DNA of 64,000 bases from Alphaproteobacteria bacterium (lineage in GTDB: Bacteria; Pseudomonadota; Alphaproteobacteria; Micavibrionales; UBA2020): assembly GCA_025934695.1 (NCBI GenBank), contig JAICWS010000002.1, positions 434,001 to 498,000 on the forward strand, in the 5' to 3' direction. The notes under the pieces were generated by a model that was not told the origin of the DNA, did no database searches, and worked only from the letters and a program-made list of their open reading frames with translations. A program made the translations under genes and the position numbers. This document shows, piece by piece, positions 1 to 8,188 of this stretch (its first letter is position 1; each line of letters begins with the position of its first letter).

Positions 1-711
1 GACCTTGAACAGCATGGCGCGGTTGTAAAAACCGGTCAGCATATCGGTCGAGCCCATGTGCTCGAGGTGATCGCGCTGCGCCTTGATATGCGCCATCGCG
101 GGCGCCACCAGCGAGGTCATCTGGTAAAAGACGAGCGCCAGCATGGCGGCATAGAGGCCAAGGCCGATTTTCGACAGCAGGTCGATTTCCTTTTGCGCCT
201 GCGCGATGTAGCCGTTGACCGCGGACTGCCAGCTGTCGGCGACGTCCTTCAGCGCGAAGTCGGCGACGCCCTGCGCGTCTTCCTTCGCTTCCGCCCCGTC
301 AGGGTTGCCCGCGAAAGCGAAGGCCAGGTTCACGAGGCCGCGCACCTTTTTGTCCGCGGTGCCCGCTTCCATGCCGGCCTGGTCGGCAAGCCCGTGCGAG
401 AGGGCGGACAGCACGTAAGGACTGACCTCCTCGTGCTCGGCGAGCGCGGTCGTCGCCGCCTCTTTGAGCGTCGAAATCAAGGCTTCGTCATGCGTGACCT
501 GGAACTCCGCGGTCAGCAGGGCCACGCGCTGAGTCATCGCAAATTCATGCTGTGCGGCGGCAGCGGTCGTCGACAAGGTTTTTTCCTTGGCCGCAAGGGT
601 AAAGTGGATGAAACCCGCAGCCGCGATCAGCGCGGCGAGGATGAGCGCGCTTATCATATAGCTGCGCGATGCTTTTTCGTGCGAAAAGCCGCTGGTTGCC
701 TGATCGCTCAT
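1..711 (-). CDS. Membrane-anchored diguanylate cyclase (GGDEF), 3' end outside window
   Basis: Reading the minus strand from the ATG at 711 gives 237 codons that run off the window edge. The protein has one membrane segment at about residues 19-41, then an extracytoplasmic helical sensor-like region of about 140 residues, and a second membrane segment near 188-206. It then enters the N-terminal signature of a GGDEF domain (STDMLTGFYNR). GGDEF domains make cyclic di-GMP from two GTP; the catalytic GGDEF loop lies beyond the window, so activity cannot be judged. The start is 27 bp after the hrcA stop on the same strand, so cotranscription with hrcA is possible. The periplasmic sensor part matches no family I recognise. 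Confidence 0.8.
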   Translation of the reverse strand, partial: MSDQATSGFSHEKASRSYMISALILAALIAAAGFIHFTLAAKEKTLSTTAAAAQHEFAMTQRVALLTAEFQVTHDEALISTLKEAATTALAEHEEVSPYVLSALSHGLADQAGMEAGTADKKVRGLVNLAFAFAGNPDGAEAKEDAQGVADFALKDVADSWQSAVNGYIAQAQKEIDLLSKIGLGLYAAMLALVFYQMTSLVAPAMAHIKAQRDHLEHMGSTDMLTGFYNRAMLFKV

Positions 712-738
712 ATGCTGCCCTGACCCATGAAAATGCCT

Positions 739-1776
739 TTACCCGATAATCCTGCTGATGATCTGCGACGTGTAATTCACGACGGGAATGACCCGCCCGT
801 AATTGAGGCGCGTGGGCCCGATGACCCCGATCGCTCCCGCGATGCGCGAATCTTGAGTTTTATACGGCGCGACAATCAGGCTGCAGCCCGAATGGCTGAA
901 CAGCTTGTTCTCCGCCCCGATGAAAATCTTGACCCCGTCGGCCGCCGTCGTCGCCTGGAGGAGCTTCAACATGGTCTCTTTCGTCTCCAGCGCCTCGAAT
1001 AACAGGCGGATGCGCTCGAGGTCCTCGAGCGCGGTCACGTCTTCAAGCAAATTCGCCTGTCCCTTGACGAACAGATGCCCGCCTGCGTCCTTCGGCGCCA
1101 ACGACGCGATGCCCGAGGCCACGACTTTGGCGGTCAGCGCGTCCAATTGTGTTTTGTCGCGCGCCAGCTCGGCGGTCACGAAATCGGCGGCTTGCGGCAG
1201 GGTCTTTTCGGTGATGCGCGAATTGAGGTAATTGGAGGCGCGCGCCAGCGCCGTCGCGGTCACGCCCGGCGGCACGTCGAGCAGGCGGTTTTCGACCACG
1301 CCCGAGCTGGTGACGAGGACGGCCAGTGCGCGTCCGGGGCCCAGGTGCACGAATTCCACTTGCTTGACCGAATCTTCCGTCTTGGGCGCGAAGACGAGTC
1401 CCGCGCAGGAAGATAATCCCGACAGGAAGGCACTCGTCTGTTCCATGATATCGGTGATCGAATTGCCGCGCACCGCGGCCATTTTTTCGTCGATGGCGCG
1501 GCGCTCATCCGGCGACAGGGCGTCGATTTCCAGCAGCCCGTCCACGAACACGGTCATGCCGCTGTCGGTCGGCAGCCGTCCGGCTGAAGTATGGGGCGAA
1601 TAGAGGAGCCCTAAGTCCTCCAGTTCCGCCATCGCGCTGCGGATGGTGGCGGGCGACAGTTTCATGCCGAGCTTTTGCGAAATCGCCATGGAGCCCACGG
1701 GCTCGCCCGTCTCGACATAGGCATCGACGACGAGCTTTAAGATCCGCCTTGCGCGTTCGTTGAGCTCCCGGATCAT
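739..1776 (-). CDS. hrcA: Heat-inducible transcription repressor HrcA
   Basis: The product is 345 residues, the normal HrcA length. It begins with the winged-helix DNA-binding region (ARRILKLVVDAYVETGEPVG, then SPATIRSAMAELEDLGLL) and continues into the GAF-like dimerisation domain; the C-terminal part contains the typical GVIGPTRLNYGRVIPVV stretch. HrcA represses chaperone genes by binding CIRCE operators. I chose the ATG at 1776 because GGAGAAG precedes it and HrcA proteins begin MIRELNERARRIL-like; the open frame extends further upstream. The start overlaps the stop of the upstream esterase gene by 4 bp (ATGA), so the two are translationally coupled. The usual downstream partner grpE is absent here, and I found no CIRCE element in the window. 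Confidence 0.95.
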   Translation of the reverse strand: MIRELNERARRILKLVVDAYVETGEPVGSMAISQKLGMKLSPATIRSAMAELEDLGLLYSPHTSAGRLPTDSGMTVFVDGLLEIDALSPDERRAIDEKMAAVRGNSITDIMEQTSAFLSGLSSCAGLVFAPKTEDSVKQVEFVHLGPGRALAVLVTSSGVVENRLLDVPPGVTATALARASNYLNSRITEKTLPQAADFVTAELARDKTQLDALTAKVVASGIASLAPKDAGGHLFVKGQANLLEDVTALEDLERIRLLFEALETKETMLKLLQATTAADGVKIFIGAENKLFSHSGCSLIVAPYKTQDSRIAGAIGVIGPTRLNYGRVIPVVNYTSQIISRIIG

Positions 1777-2774
1777 GTCTTCTTCTCCGGCAGGCGGATG
1801 TCGCGGAAGAAATCCCAGATGAAGCTCGAGGCATCGATATCCATGTTCTGCGGGCCCACGGCGTCGCGGTAGGTCTTGCAGATTTTCTTGTCGGGCTCGG
1901 CATCGCACACAGGCGGCCCGCGGTCATGCGCGCCCGCCCACATGTGCCCCGCGCCCGCGATCGAGCACAGTTCGACGGGCGCGTTCTTCGGGCAGCCTTC
2001 GAAGGCCTCGCAGGTCACCGCTCCCTTGGTGAAGACGATATCGGTGATACCCTTGCAGCCGTTGATCTGCGCCTGTTCGCGCACCACGTCGCGCACGGGG
2101 CGGCAGGTCCAGGTGTCGTTGCCGAAGGAAAAGCCCAGCATCTTCGAATAGCAGCCGCCGCATTTCTCTCCGCCGTCATACAGCGCGCAGGGATCTTCGG
2201 TACCGTGCAGATGCAACACGGCGACGGGGCGCGAGGGATGGCAATCCGCCTGCAGGCGCTGGCCCGCATTTGCGGCGATGGCGGCGACCTTGTCGGACAG
2301 CTCGCAGGCGAGGCGATAGCTCATCATCGACCCGTTTGAATGTCCGGTCGCATAGATGCGGGTGCGGTCCGCGCCGTAATTCGCGATCATGAAGTCGATC
2401 AGCTTCGAGATGAATCCGACGTCGTCGACATGCGTGCGCCCGGCTTTGCCGCAACAGGGACCGACGTTCCAGGTGCGCATTTTTTCGCTGAGAAGGGCCG
2501 GCGTGCCTTGCGGGTACACGGCGATAAAGCCGTTGCGGTCCGCGACCTCATCCATGCCCGTCTGGCGGCGCACGCCCGCGGCATCGCCGCCGCCACCATG
2601 CATGACAATGACGACGGGGAGATTCCTCCGGTCTTTCACATTATCCGGAACATGGACGAAGAAGCTGCGCTCGTCCTTTCCGACGATGATTTTATGGGTA
2701 AAATCGGCGGCTCCGGCGGACTGCGCCAGCACTATGATAAATGCAAAGATTATCAAATGGACAAGTTTCGCCAT
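1773..2774 (-). CDS. Secreted PHB-depolymerase/feruloyl-esterase-like hydrolase
   Basis: The product is 333 residues and begins with a clear Sec signal peptide (about residues 1-22, ending SAGAA). The rest is an alpha/beta hydrolase of the LpqC/polyhydroxybutyrate depolymerase type. An oxyanion-hole HGGGG lies near residue 60, the nucleophile elbow GHSNGSMM places the serine near 146, an aspartate sits in HGTEDPC, and the catalytic histidine is in GAGHMW. Several cysteines (GPCCGK, EKCGGC) suggest disulphides, which fits an exported enzyme. Substrate is uncertain: family members cleave short-chain polyesters or feruloyl esters. The start at 2774 is favoured by the signal peptide; a longer frame exists. 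The gene ends in a 4-bp overlap with hrcA. Confidence 0.85.
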   Translation of the reverse strand: MAKLVHLIIFAFIIVLAQSAGAADFTHKIIVGKDERSFFVHVPDNVKDRRNLPVVIVMHGGGGDAAGVRRQTGMDEVADRNGFIAVYPQGTPALLSEKMRTWNVGPCCGKAGRTHVDDVGFISKLIDFMIANYGADRTRIYATGHSNGSMMSYRLACELSDKVAAIAANAGQRLQADCHPSRPVAVLHLHGTEDPCALYDGGEKCGGCYSKMLGFSFGNDTWTCRPVRDVVREQAQINGCKGITDIVFTKGAVTCEAFEGCPKNAPVELCSIAGAGHMWAGAHDRGPPVCDAEPDKKICKTYRDAVGPQNMDIDASSFIWDFFRDIRLPEKKT

Positions 2775-2836
2775 GGCTCTTAATATAGGGCAGAAATCGG
2801 TCAAAAAATCAATTAATTCAAGGCTCTCATAAGGCA

Positions 2837-2864
2837 TTGACATAATAGCAAAAATGCTTATAGT
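2837..2864 (+). promoter_or_regulatory. Sigma70-type promoter for the J-domain gene
   Basis: TTGACA (2837-2842) and TATAGT (2859-2864) are separated by 16 bp. This lies about 50 bp upstream of the J-domain start, between divergent genes. Confidence 0.6.
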
Positions 2865-2914
2865 CGGGAATCTCAAAAGAGCGAACAAGAGCCGAAGTCA
2901 GAGCGAAAAAGGCC

Positions 2915-3607
2915 ATGAGCGATAAGCCGGATTATTACCAGGTACTGGGCGTCGATAAAAAGGCGACAAAAGCGGATATCCAGTCCGCTTACAAGCGCAT
3001 CGCGATGAAGAACCACCCGGATATCATCAAACACAAGCCGCTGTCGCAGGCGGAAAAAGACGCCGCCAACGAGAAATTCAAGCTCGCGACCGAGGCCGAA
3101 GGCGTCCTGACCGACGACGCCAAGCGCGCAACCTACGACCAGTACGGCCACAAGGGGCTCGAGAACCTTGCCGCCGGCAAGAATGCCAAATCCGGTCAAT
3201 CCTATACCGAAGCGGCCGGCGGCCGCATGAAGCGCGGTCCGTTCACTGAGGAAGACACTTTCAGCTTCTTCGAAAAGCGCGCCGAGCGCAGCAGCAGCGA
3301 CAATACGCCCGACGACGGGCTGACCGCCGAGCAGCGCCGCGCCAAGGCGCGCGAAGAGCGCCTGGCCAAGCGCAACCGCGACGCCTCGACCACGCCGACG
3401 GTCCGCGAGCCGTTCGACAACGCCTCCTCGACAAACGTCTTCAAGGACGTATCTGATAATATCAGCACGGCGTCGGATGCGCTGAAAGGCGGCGTGACGC
3501 TGCCCTTCGACATTCTCGAGAAATTCCGCGACAACCTGCAGGATTTCGTGCGTGAAGTCGACAAGGCGATCGCCCGCGCCCGTCCGCCCGGCCCGAAGCA
3601 CCCGTAA
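2915..3607 (+). CDS. J-domain protein with unique charged C-terminus
   Basis: The first 70 residues form a DnaJ J-domain: DYYQVLGVDKKATKADIQ, the HPD motif needed to stimulate Hsp70 ATPase near residue 35, and a DQYGHKGLE ending. An insertion of about ten residues follows HPD. The rest (about 80-230) has no Gly/Phe region, zinc fingers or DnaJ C-terminal substrate domains. It is instead a low-complexity, Arg/Ala/Glu-rich stretch followed by a predicted helix, so this is a class III J-protein and not the general DnaJ. The Hsp70 partner may be the DnaK encoded at 52.8-54.7 kb, but nothing here shows that. AAAAAGG precedes the ATG. Confidence 0.8.
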   Translation: MSDKPDYYQVLGVDKKATKADIQSAYKRIAMKNHPDIIKHKPLSQAEKDAANEKFKLATEAEGVLTDDAKRATYDQYGHKGLENLAAGKNAKSGQSYTEAAGGRMKRGPFTEEDTFSFFEKRAERSSSDNTPDDGLTAEQRRAKAREERLAKRNRDASTTPTVREPFDNASSTNVFKDVSDNISTASDALKGGVTLPFDILEKFRDNLQDFVREVDKAIARARPPGPKHP

Positions 3608-3633
3608 AACAAGGCCCATAACTCTTAGGTATA

Positions 3634-4356
3634 ATGAAGATGAGACCCTCCGGACGCGCAGCCGACCAGCTCCGCAACATCATCCTTGAGCCCGGTTTTT
3701 CCAGACACGCTGAAGGCTCCTGCCTCGCGCGCTTTGGCGAAACCCATGTGCTCTGCACCGCCTCCGTCGAGGACCGCGTGCCGCCCTGGATGAAGAACAA
3801 GGGCAAGGGCTGGATCACCGCCGAATACGGCATGCTGCCGCGCTCGACCGGCTCCCGCACCGACCGCGAGGCCGCGCGCGGCAAGCAGTCGGGCCGCACC
3901 CAGGAAATCCAGCGTCTTATCGGGCGGGCCCTCCGCGCTGTCGTGAACCTCGAAATATTGGGCGAGATCCAGATCATCTTCGACTGCGACGTCATCCAGG
4001 CCGACGGCGGCACGCGCACCGCGGCCATCACCGGCGCTTACGTCGCGCTGCAGCAGGCCTGCCAGCACCTGATCAAGATCGGCGCCGTAAAGGAAAACCC
4101 CATCGTCGACGAAGTGGCCGCCGTTTCCTGCGGCCTCTACCAGGGCACGCCGGTCCTCGACCTCGACTACGCGGAAGATTCGACCGCCGAGGCAGACGCC
4201 AATTTCGTCATCACCGGCAAGGGCGGCCTCGTCGAGGTGCAGGGCACCGCCGAACACCGCGCCTTCTCGGAAGAGCAGTTCCTGGGCCTCATGAAGCTCG
4301 CGCGCAAGGGCGTGGGCGAGCTGATCGCGCACCAGAAAAAGGCGCTGGCGGCATAA
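3634..4356 (+). CDS. rph: Ribonuclease PH
   Basis: A full-length RNase PH of 238-240 residues. It trims the 3' end of tRNA precursors by phosphorolysis and acts as a hexamer. Recognisable parts are [12 protein letters not shown] at the start, [14 protein letters not shown], the [20 protein letters not shown] block, and the [20 protein letters not shown] phosphate-binding and active-site region. The open frame gives MKMRPSGR. The first ATG (3634) overlaps a TATAAT-like hexamer, so the second ATG (3640), matching the family N-terminus, may be the real start. rdgB begins 3 bp after the stop, the usual alphaproteobacterial order. Confidence 0.96.
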   Translation: MKMRPSGRAADQLRNIILEPGFSRHAEGSCLARFGETHVLCTASVEDRVPPWMKNKGKGWITAEYGMLPRSTGSRTDREAARGKQSGRTQEIQRLIGRALRAVVNLEILGEIQIIFDCDVIQADGGTRTAAITGAYVALQQACQHLIKIGAVKENPIVDEVAAVSCGLYQGTPVLDLDYAEDSTAEADANFVITGKGGLVEVQGTAEHRAFSEEQFLGLMKLARKGVGELIAHQKKALAA

Positions 4357-4359
4357 GTC

Positions 4360-4986
4360 ATGGAACCCGCGAAAAAACAAACTCCGCGCAAATTCACCGG
4401 GGACGAGCTCGTCGTCGCGACGCACAATAAAGGCAAGCTCAAAGAGCTGCGCGAGCTTTTCGGCGACCGAGTGCAGAAACTTTCCGCCGCTTCCGATTAC
4501 GGCGTCGAAGCGCCGCCCGAGACGGGCACGACCTTCATCGAAAACGCGCTGATCAAGGCGCAGGCGGTGGCGAAAGCGACCGGCAAGCCCGCGCTCGCCG
4601 ACGACAGCGGCATGTGCGTCGATGCGCTCGACGGCGCGCCCGGCGTCTATTCCGCCGACTGGGCGGAAGAACCCGGCAAGCCGCGCGACTTCGGCATGGC
4701 GATGAAAAAGGTCCATACGCTGATGGCTGGCAATCCCGACAAGAAGGCGCATTTCGTGTCGTGTCTCGTCCTCGCCTGGCCCGACGGACACTACGAAACG
4801 GTCGAAGGCTATGCCCATGGGTCCATCACCTGGCCGCCGCGGGGCGACAAGGGCTTCGGCTACGACCCCATCTTCGTTCCGGACGGCGACACCCGCACCT
4901 ACGGCGAAATGACCTCGGACGAAAAGAACGCCACCAACCACCGCGCCGTCGCCTTCAAGCTGATGATGGCGAAATGCTTCAGCTAG
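4360..4986 (+). CDS. rdgB: XTP/dITP diphosphatase (non-canonical purine NTP pyrophosphatase)
   Basis: The 208-residue product is a RdgB/HAM1 family enzyme that hydrolyses dITP, XTP and related deaminated purine nucleotides to monophosphates, keeping them out of DNA and RNA. The nucleotide-binding start VATHNKGKLKELREL matches the family (T/S)xNxxK motif. Also present are PPETGTTFIENALIKA, the catalytic ALADDSGMCVDALDGAPGVYS block and GFGYDPIFVPDG. An N-terminal extension of about 16 residues precedes the usual start. The gene follows rph by 3 bp and is probably cotranscribed with it. A palindromic repeat pair separates it from hemW. Confidence 0.95.
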   Translation: MEPAKKQTPRKFTGDELVVATHNKGKLKELRELFGDRVQKLSAASDYGVEAPPETGTTFIENALIKAQAVAKATGKPALADDSGMCVDALDGAPGVYSADWAEEPGKPRDFGMAMKKVHTLMAGNPDKKAHFVSCLVLAWPDGHYETVEGYAHGSITWPPRGDKGFGYDPIFVPDGDTRTYGEMTSDEKNATNHRAVAFKLMMAKCFS

Positions 4987-4997
4987 GTACAATCCAG

Positions 4998-5040
4998 TTC
5001 CCTCTCCCGCCGCATGGCGGGAGAGGGTTAGGGAGAGGGA
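4998..5040. repeat. Palindromic REP-like element, copy 1
   Basis: An 11-bp perfect stem (5001-5011 with 5016-5026) closes a 4-nt loop and is followed by a GGGAGAGGG tail. A 9-bp direct repeat, GTACAATCC, occurs just before it (4988-4996) and again at 5057-5065, between this copy and the next. The same family recurs at 28.2-28.4 kb. Confidence 0.8.
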
Positions 5041-5048
5041 TTTAAGCG

Positions 5049-6254
5049 ATGGTGCAGTACAATCCCCCTCCCCAACCCTCCCCCGCGACAAGCGCGGGAG
5101 AGGGAACAAAACAACTCGCCGTCTACATCCACTGGCCGTTCTGCAAGTTCAAATGCCCCTATTGCGACTTCAACAGCCACGTGCGCGAAAACATCCAGCA
5201 TCAGGACTGGGCTTCCGCTTACCTGAAAGAACTTGCGCATTACCGCACCCTGACGGGCGAGCGACATATCGAATCCGTCTTCTTCGGCGGCGGCACACCC
5301 TCGCTCATGGAACCGGAAACGGTGGAAAAGGTTATCGACGCCATCGACGAGCTCTGGGGCATTCCCCAAGGCACCGAAATTACGCTGGAAGCAAACCCGA
5401 CTTCGGTCGAGGCGGGGAAACTCGAAGGCTTCAAGTCCGCGGGCGTCAACCGCGTTTCGCTGGGCGTGCAATCCTTGCGCGACACGGATCTCAAAAAACT
5501 CGGCCGCCAGCATTCGGCGGCGGAAGGCATCGCGGCGGTGAAACTGGCGGCGAAAATCTTCCCGCGCTTTTCCTTCGACCTCATTTACGCGCGGCCTGAC
5601 CAGGCGCCCGCCGACTGGAAGCAGGAACTCGCCGAGGCGCTGCAATATGCGGGCGGGCACCTGTCGCTGTACCAGCTGACCATCGAAGAGGGCACGCAAT
5701 TCCATACGCTGCATGCGCGCGGCGAGTTGAAAGTGCCCGACGGCGACGCGGGCGCGACGCTTTATGAGATCACGCAGGAGATGACAGAGGCGACGGGCCT
5801 CCCGGCCTACGAGATTTCCAATCATGCGAAACCCGGCGACGAATCGCGGCATAACCTCGTCTATTGGCGCTACGGCGATTACGCCGGCGTCGGCCCAGGC
5901 GCGCACGGGCGTCTGACTCTGCAAAACGAAAAGCGCGCAACCCGCGCCCACCGCGCGCCCGAGTTATGGATGGAGCGCGTCCGCCAGAATGGGCACGGCG
6001 CGCATGAAATGGAAGTGATTACAGCCGATCAGCGCGCACGCGAAATGCTGATGATGGGATTACGTCTAATGGATGGCATCGATCTTGCCGCCTTCGCTAC
6101 GGAAACCGGCAAAGATTTTTCAGCCATCGTTAACCTGAAACGCGTTAAAGTACTCGAAGAAGAGGGCCTGCTGGAGGAAACCAGCGCAAGGGTCGCTGCG
6201 ACAAGGGCAGGCAGGCAGCGGCTCAACGCCGTTCTGGCTTATCTGCTCTCCTGA
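5049..6254 (+). CDS. hemW: HemW-type radical SAM protein (heme chaperone)
   Basis: The 401-residue product is a HemW/HemN-like radical SAM protein, thought to carry heme for insertion into respiratory proteins. The 4Fe-4S cluster motif FCKFKCPYCDF sits at residues 31-41, with the extra cysteine spacing typical of this group. VFFGGGTPSLM, EANPTSVE, RVSLGVQS and the C-terminal HemN domain (YAGVGPGAHGRL) follow. The first 20 residues are encoded by a palindromic repeat and do not look like family sequence. No later ATG, GTG or TTG is available in frame before the conserved region, so this start appears forced. It follows rph-rdgB, the conserved alphaproteobacterial neighbourhood. Confidence 0.93.
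   Translation: MVQYNPPPQPSPATSAGEGTKQLAVYIHWPFCKFKCPYCDFNSHVRENIQHQDWASAYLKELAHYRTLTGERHIESVFFGGGTPSLMEPETVEKVIDAIDELWGIPQGTEITLEANPTSVEAGKLEGFKSAGVNRVSLGVQSLRDTDLKKLGRQHSAAEGIAAVKLAAKIFPRFSFDLIYARPDQAPADWKQELAEALQYAGGHLSLYQLTIEEGTQFHTLHARGELKVPDGDAGATLYEITQEMTEATGLPAYEISNHAKPGDESRHNLVYWRYGDYAGVGPGAHGRLTLQNEKRATRAHRAPELWMERVRQNGHGAHEMEVITADQRAREMLMMGLRLMDGIDLAAFATETGKDFSAIVNLKRVKVLEEEGLLEETSARVAATRAGRQRLNAVLAYLLS
5065..5104. repeat. Palindromic REP-like element, copy 2, inside hemW
   Basis: A stem with one mismatch (5076-5087 with 5093-5104) lies in inverse orientation to copy 1. It falls within the first 20 codons of the hemW frame and encodes the low-complexity NPPPQPSPATSAGEG. Confidence 0.8.
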
Positions 6255-6267
6255 AAAAAATATATCC

Positions 6268-7137
6268 ATGATGCAGGTTGCATTCGAAACTAATCCTGAG
6301 CGTTTTTTGTCCCGTTACGGCGATTACCTGCGCCGCCACGAGGCGGAGCATAATCTCATCCTATCGCTGTGCCGCACCGCCGAGCAGAAAATCGCGCGCG
6401 GCGAGAAATGCGACATCCGGTTTGCCACGCTGTCCAATGACGAAGGCCTTGTCATGGCGACCGTCCAGACGCCCCCGCACAATCTGGTCTTGAGCCGCGC
6501 GACGCAGCACGAGGTCGCGCCGCTGGCCGAAATGCTGTTCAAGCAGCATACGCATTTTCCCGGCATCGTGGGCCCCAGCGACATCGCCTCGTCCTTTGCC
6601 GAAACCTGGGGCGATCTGACAGGCCAGAAATCCGTCGAATACATGGACCAAATCATTTATTCGCTGACCAAGGTCCTCCATCCGGCGCCGGTCGAAGGCA
6701 AGATGCGCCTGGCGAAGCCCGATGAAGCCCCGACCATCGCGGCCTGGATGCGCGCCTTCGCCGCCGACGCGCTGCCCAAATCCGAACAGCTCAATGAGAC
6801 CGACGCGCTCAAAAAAGCCGACGAGATCATCAAGGCCGGACGCATGGCCGTCTGGGACGTGAAGGGAAAGCCCGTCGCGCAGGCCGCCGTATCGGGCACC
6901 GATACGGTCGCCCGCATCAGCATGGTCTATACGCCGCCCGAAGAGCGCGGTCACGGCTATGCGACCGCCGTCGTCGCGGCGCTGAGCCAGCAGCAGCTCG
7001 ACAGCGGCAAGACCATGTGCTGTCTTTACGCCGATGCGCGTAATCCGGTGTCGAATTCCATCTACCGCAAGATCGGCTATGAATTCGTGGGCCGCTCCAG
7101 CCTCTATGTGCTGGACAGGCAATCCGAAAAGCAATGA
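6268..7137 (+). CDS. GNAT-family N-acetyltransferase
   Basis: The 289-residue product carries a GNAT fold in its C-terminal half. The acetyl-CoA-binding signature appears as PPEERGHGYATAVVAALSQ near residues 225-245, and the typical N-x-x-SNSIYRKIGYEFVGR ending follows. The N-terminal 130 residues are a helical region seen in some two-part GNAT proteins. The acceptor substrate cannot be inferred. The gene starts 13 bp after hemW, with tandem ATG codons at 6268 and 6271, and overlaps the next gene by 4 bp (ATGA), suggesting coupled expression. Confidence 0.8.
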   Translation: MMQVAFETNPERFLSRYGDYLRRHEAEHNLILSLCRTAEQKIARGEKCDIRFATLSNDEGLVMATVQTPPHNLVLSRATQHEVAPLAEMLFKQHTHFPGIVGPSDIASSFAETWGDLTGQKSVEYMDQIIYSLTKVLHPAPVEGKMRLAKPDEAPTIAAWMRAFAADALPKSEQLNETDALKKADEIIKAGRMAVWDVKGKPVAQAAVSGTDTVARISMVYTPPEERGHGYATAVVAALSQQQLDSGKTMCCLYADARNPVSNSIYRKIGYEFVGRSSLYVLDRQSEKQ

Positions 7138-7727
7138 CCGGCGTGACGCCGCCGCCCGCCGGCATGATCGCCGCAGGCTACATGGCGAAGAAAATCGCCA
7201 AGCGTCCGGATTTTATAAAAACTGACAAGGTCGAGGATATCTATTCCGTCTGCAGCTGCATCTCGGCCAATTTCGCGGACTACATCGGCTTCTGGAAGCA
7301 TAACGGCTGGTGGCTGTTCGATTCACCCGACATCATCCGCCGTCTCGCCCGCGACAAGGACATCGACCTCTCCGGCGCGCGGTTCTTCTATTACGAAGTT
7401 TTCGAGCGCGAATATGCCGCCGAGGACAAAATGTGGTACACCGTCGACCGCGAACATTCCCTTCCGACCGACGTGCATATCCCAAAGCATAAGACGCTGG
7501 AAGGATACGATGTGGTGACCTTTTCGGCAGCCTCCGATCCCGAACACTCGCCCTTGTCCTGCAACAGCCTGGCCAAAAAAATGCCGGCGAACCGGCATTG
7601 CCTGTTCAATTCGTTCGACGAGGCGCAGAAACTTCTGGAAGCGGGAAAATTCAGCAACAGCGAGCCCGGCCCGTTCCGGATTTTCGCCGTTTACTCGCTG
7701 CCGGAAAATCTTACATCTTCGGCTTGA
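7134..7727 (+). CDS. Hypothetical protein, coupled to the GNAT gene
   Basis: This 197-residue protein has no family I recognise. It lacks a signal peptide and membrane segments. It is rich in aromatics in its centre (YIGFWKHNGWWLFDSP, ARFFYYEVFE) and has three cysteines in the first 55 and middle residues. The start overlaps the GNAT stop by 4 bp, and the codon use resembles its neighbours, so it is likely a real gene cotranscribed with the acetyltransferase. Its 3' end overlaps the convergent gene at 7711-8109 by 17 bp. Confidence 0.7.
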   Translation: MTGVTPPPAGMIAAGYMAKKIAKRPDFIKTDKVEDIYSVCSCISANFADYIGFWKHNGWWLFDSPDIIRRLARDKDIDLSGARFFYYEVFEREYAAEDKMWYTVDREHSLPTDVHIPKHKTLEGYDVVTFSAASDPEHSPLSCNSLAKKMPANRHCLFNSFDEAQKLLEAGKFSNSEPGPFRIFAVYSLPENLTSSA

Positions 7728-8109
7728 TCTGCAGCGGCTTTCCCAATTTCATGTCACCGGAAATGCCGGCCTGGATTTCCGCGTCGATGCCCGTGGGCGA
7801 GGCGGGGAAGAGGAGCCCGTCGCTATTGCCGTGCGCGTCTTTCACCAGATGAACGCCCTTCACCTGTTGCGACATTTCGTAACAGAATTCGCGGAAGTAA
7901 AGTGTGTCGCGCGCGGTTTCCAGCTGGTCGCGGACCTGGTTCAGGGAGAACAACCCCTGGACGCGGTGCGATTCATAAACGTTTTCGACGAGGATATTGT
8001 CGCGGTCATGGAAGGTGATTTCGATGGAACGATAATGCGTGCCATCCCACGAACTGCCGCTGCTGTAGCCGACCACCTCGCGCAGGGTTCTTTCCCGGAT
8101 ATCTTTCAT
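7711..8109 (-). CDS. Hypothetical protein, 132 residues
   Basis: A soluble protein without recognisable family. A beta-rich first half (GTHYRSIEITFHDRDNILVENVY) is followed by a helical region with a lone cysteine. It has its own promoter-like sequence upstream (8156-8185) and converges on the preceding plus-strand gene with a 17-bp tail overlap. Confidence 0.65.
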   Translation of the reverse strand: MKDIRERTLREVVGYSSGSSWDGTHYRSIEITFHDRDNILVENVYESHRVQGLFSLNQVRDQLETARDTLYFREFCYEMSQQVKGVHLVKDAHGNSDGLLFPASPTGIDAEIQAGISGDMKLGKPLQIKPKM

Positions 8110-8155
8110 GCGACGTTCCTGCCCAAATGAAGAAGGCCTTGCTGAGGCCCTGTTA

Positions 8156-8185
8156 TTTATAGCAGAACCTAACTTATTATGTCAA
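8156..8185 (-). promoter_or_regulatory. Sigma70-type promoter for the 7711-8109 gene
   Basis: On the minus strand TTGACA (8180-8185) and TATAAA (8156-8161) are spaced by 18 bp. The element lies between the porin stop and the start of the small gene. Confidence 0.65.
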
Positions 8186-8188
8186 ATT

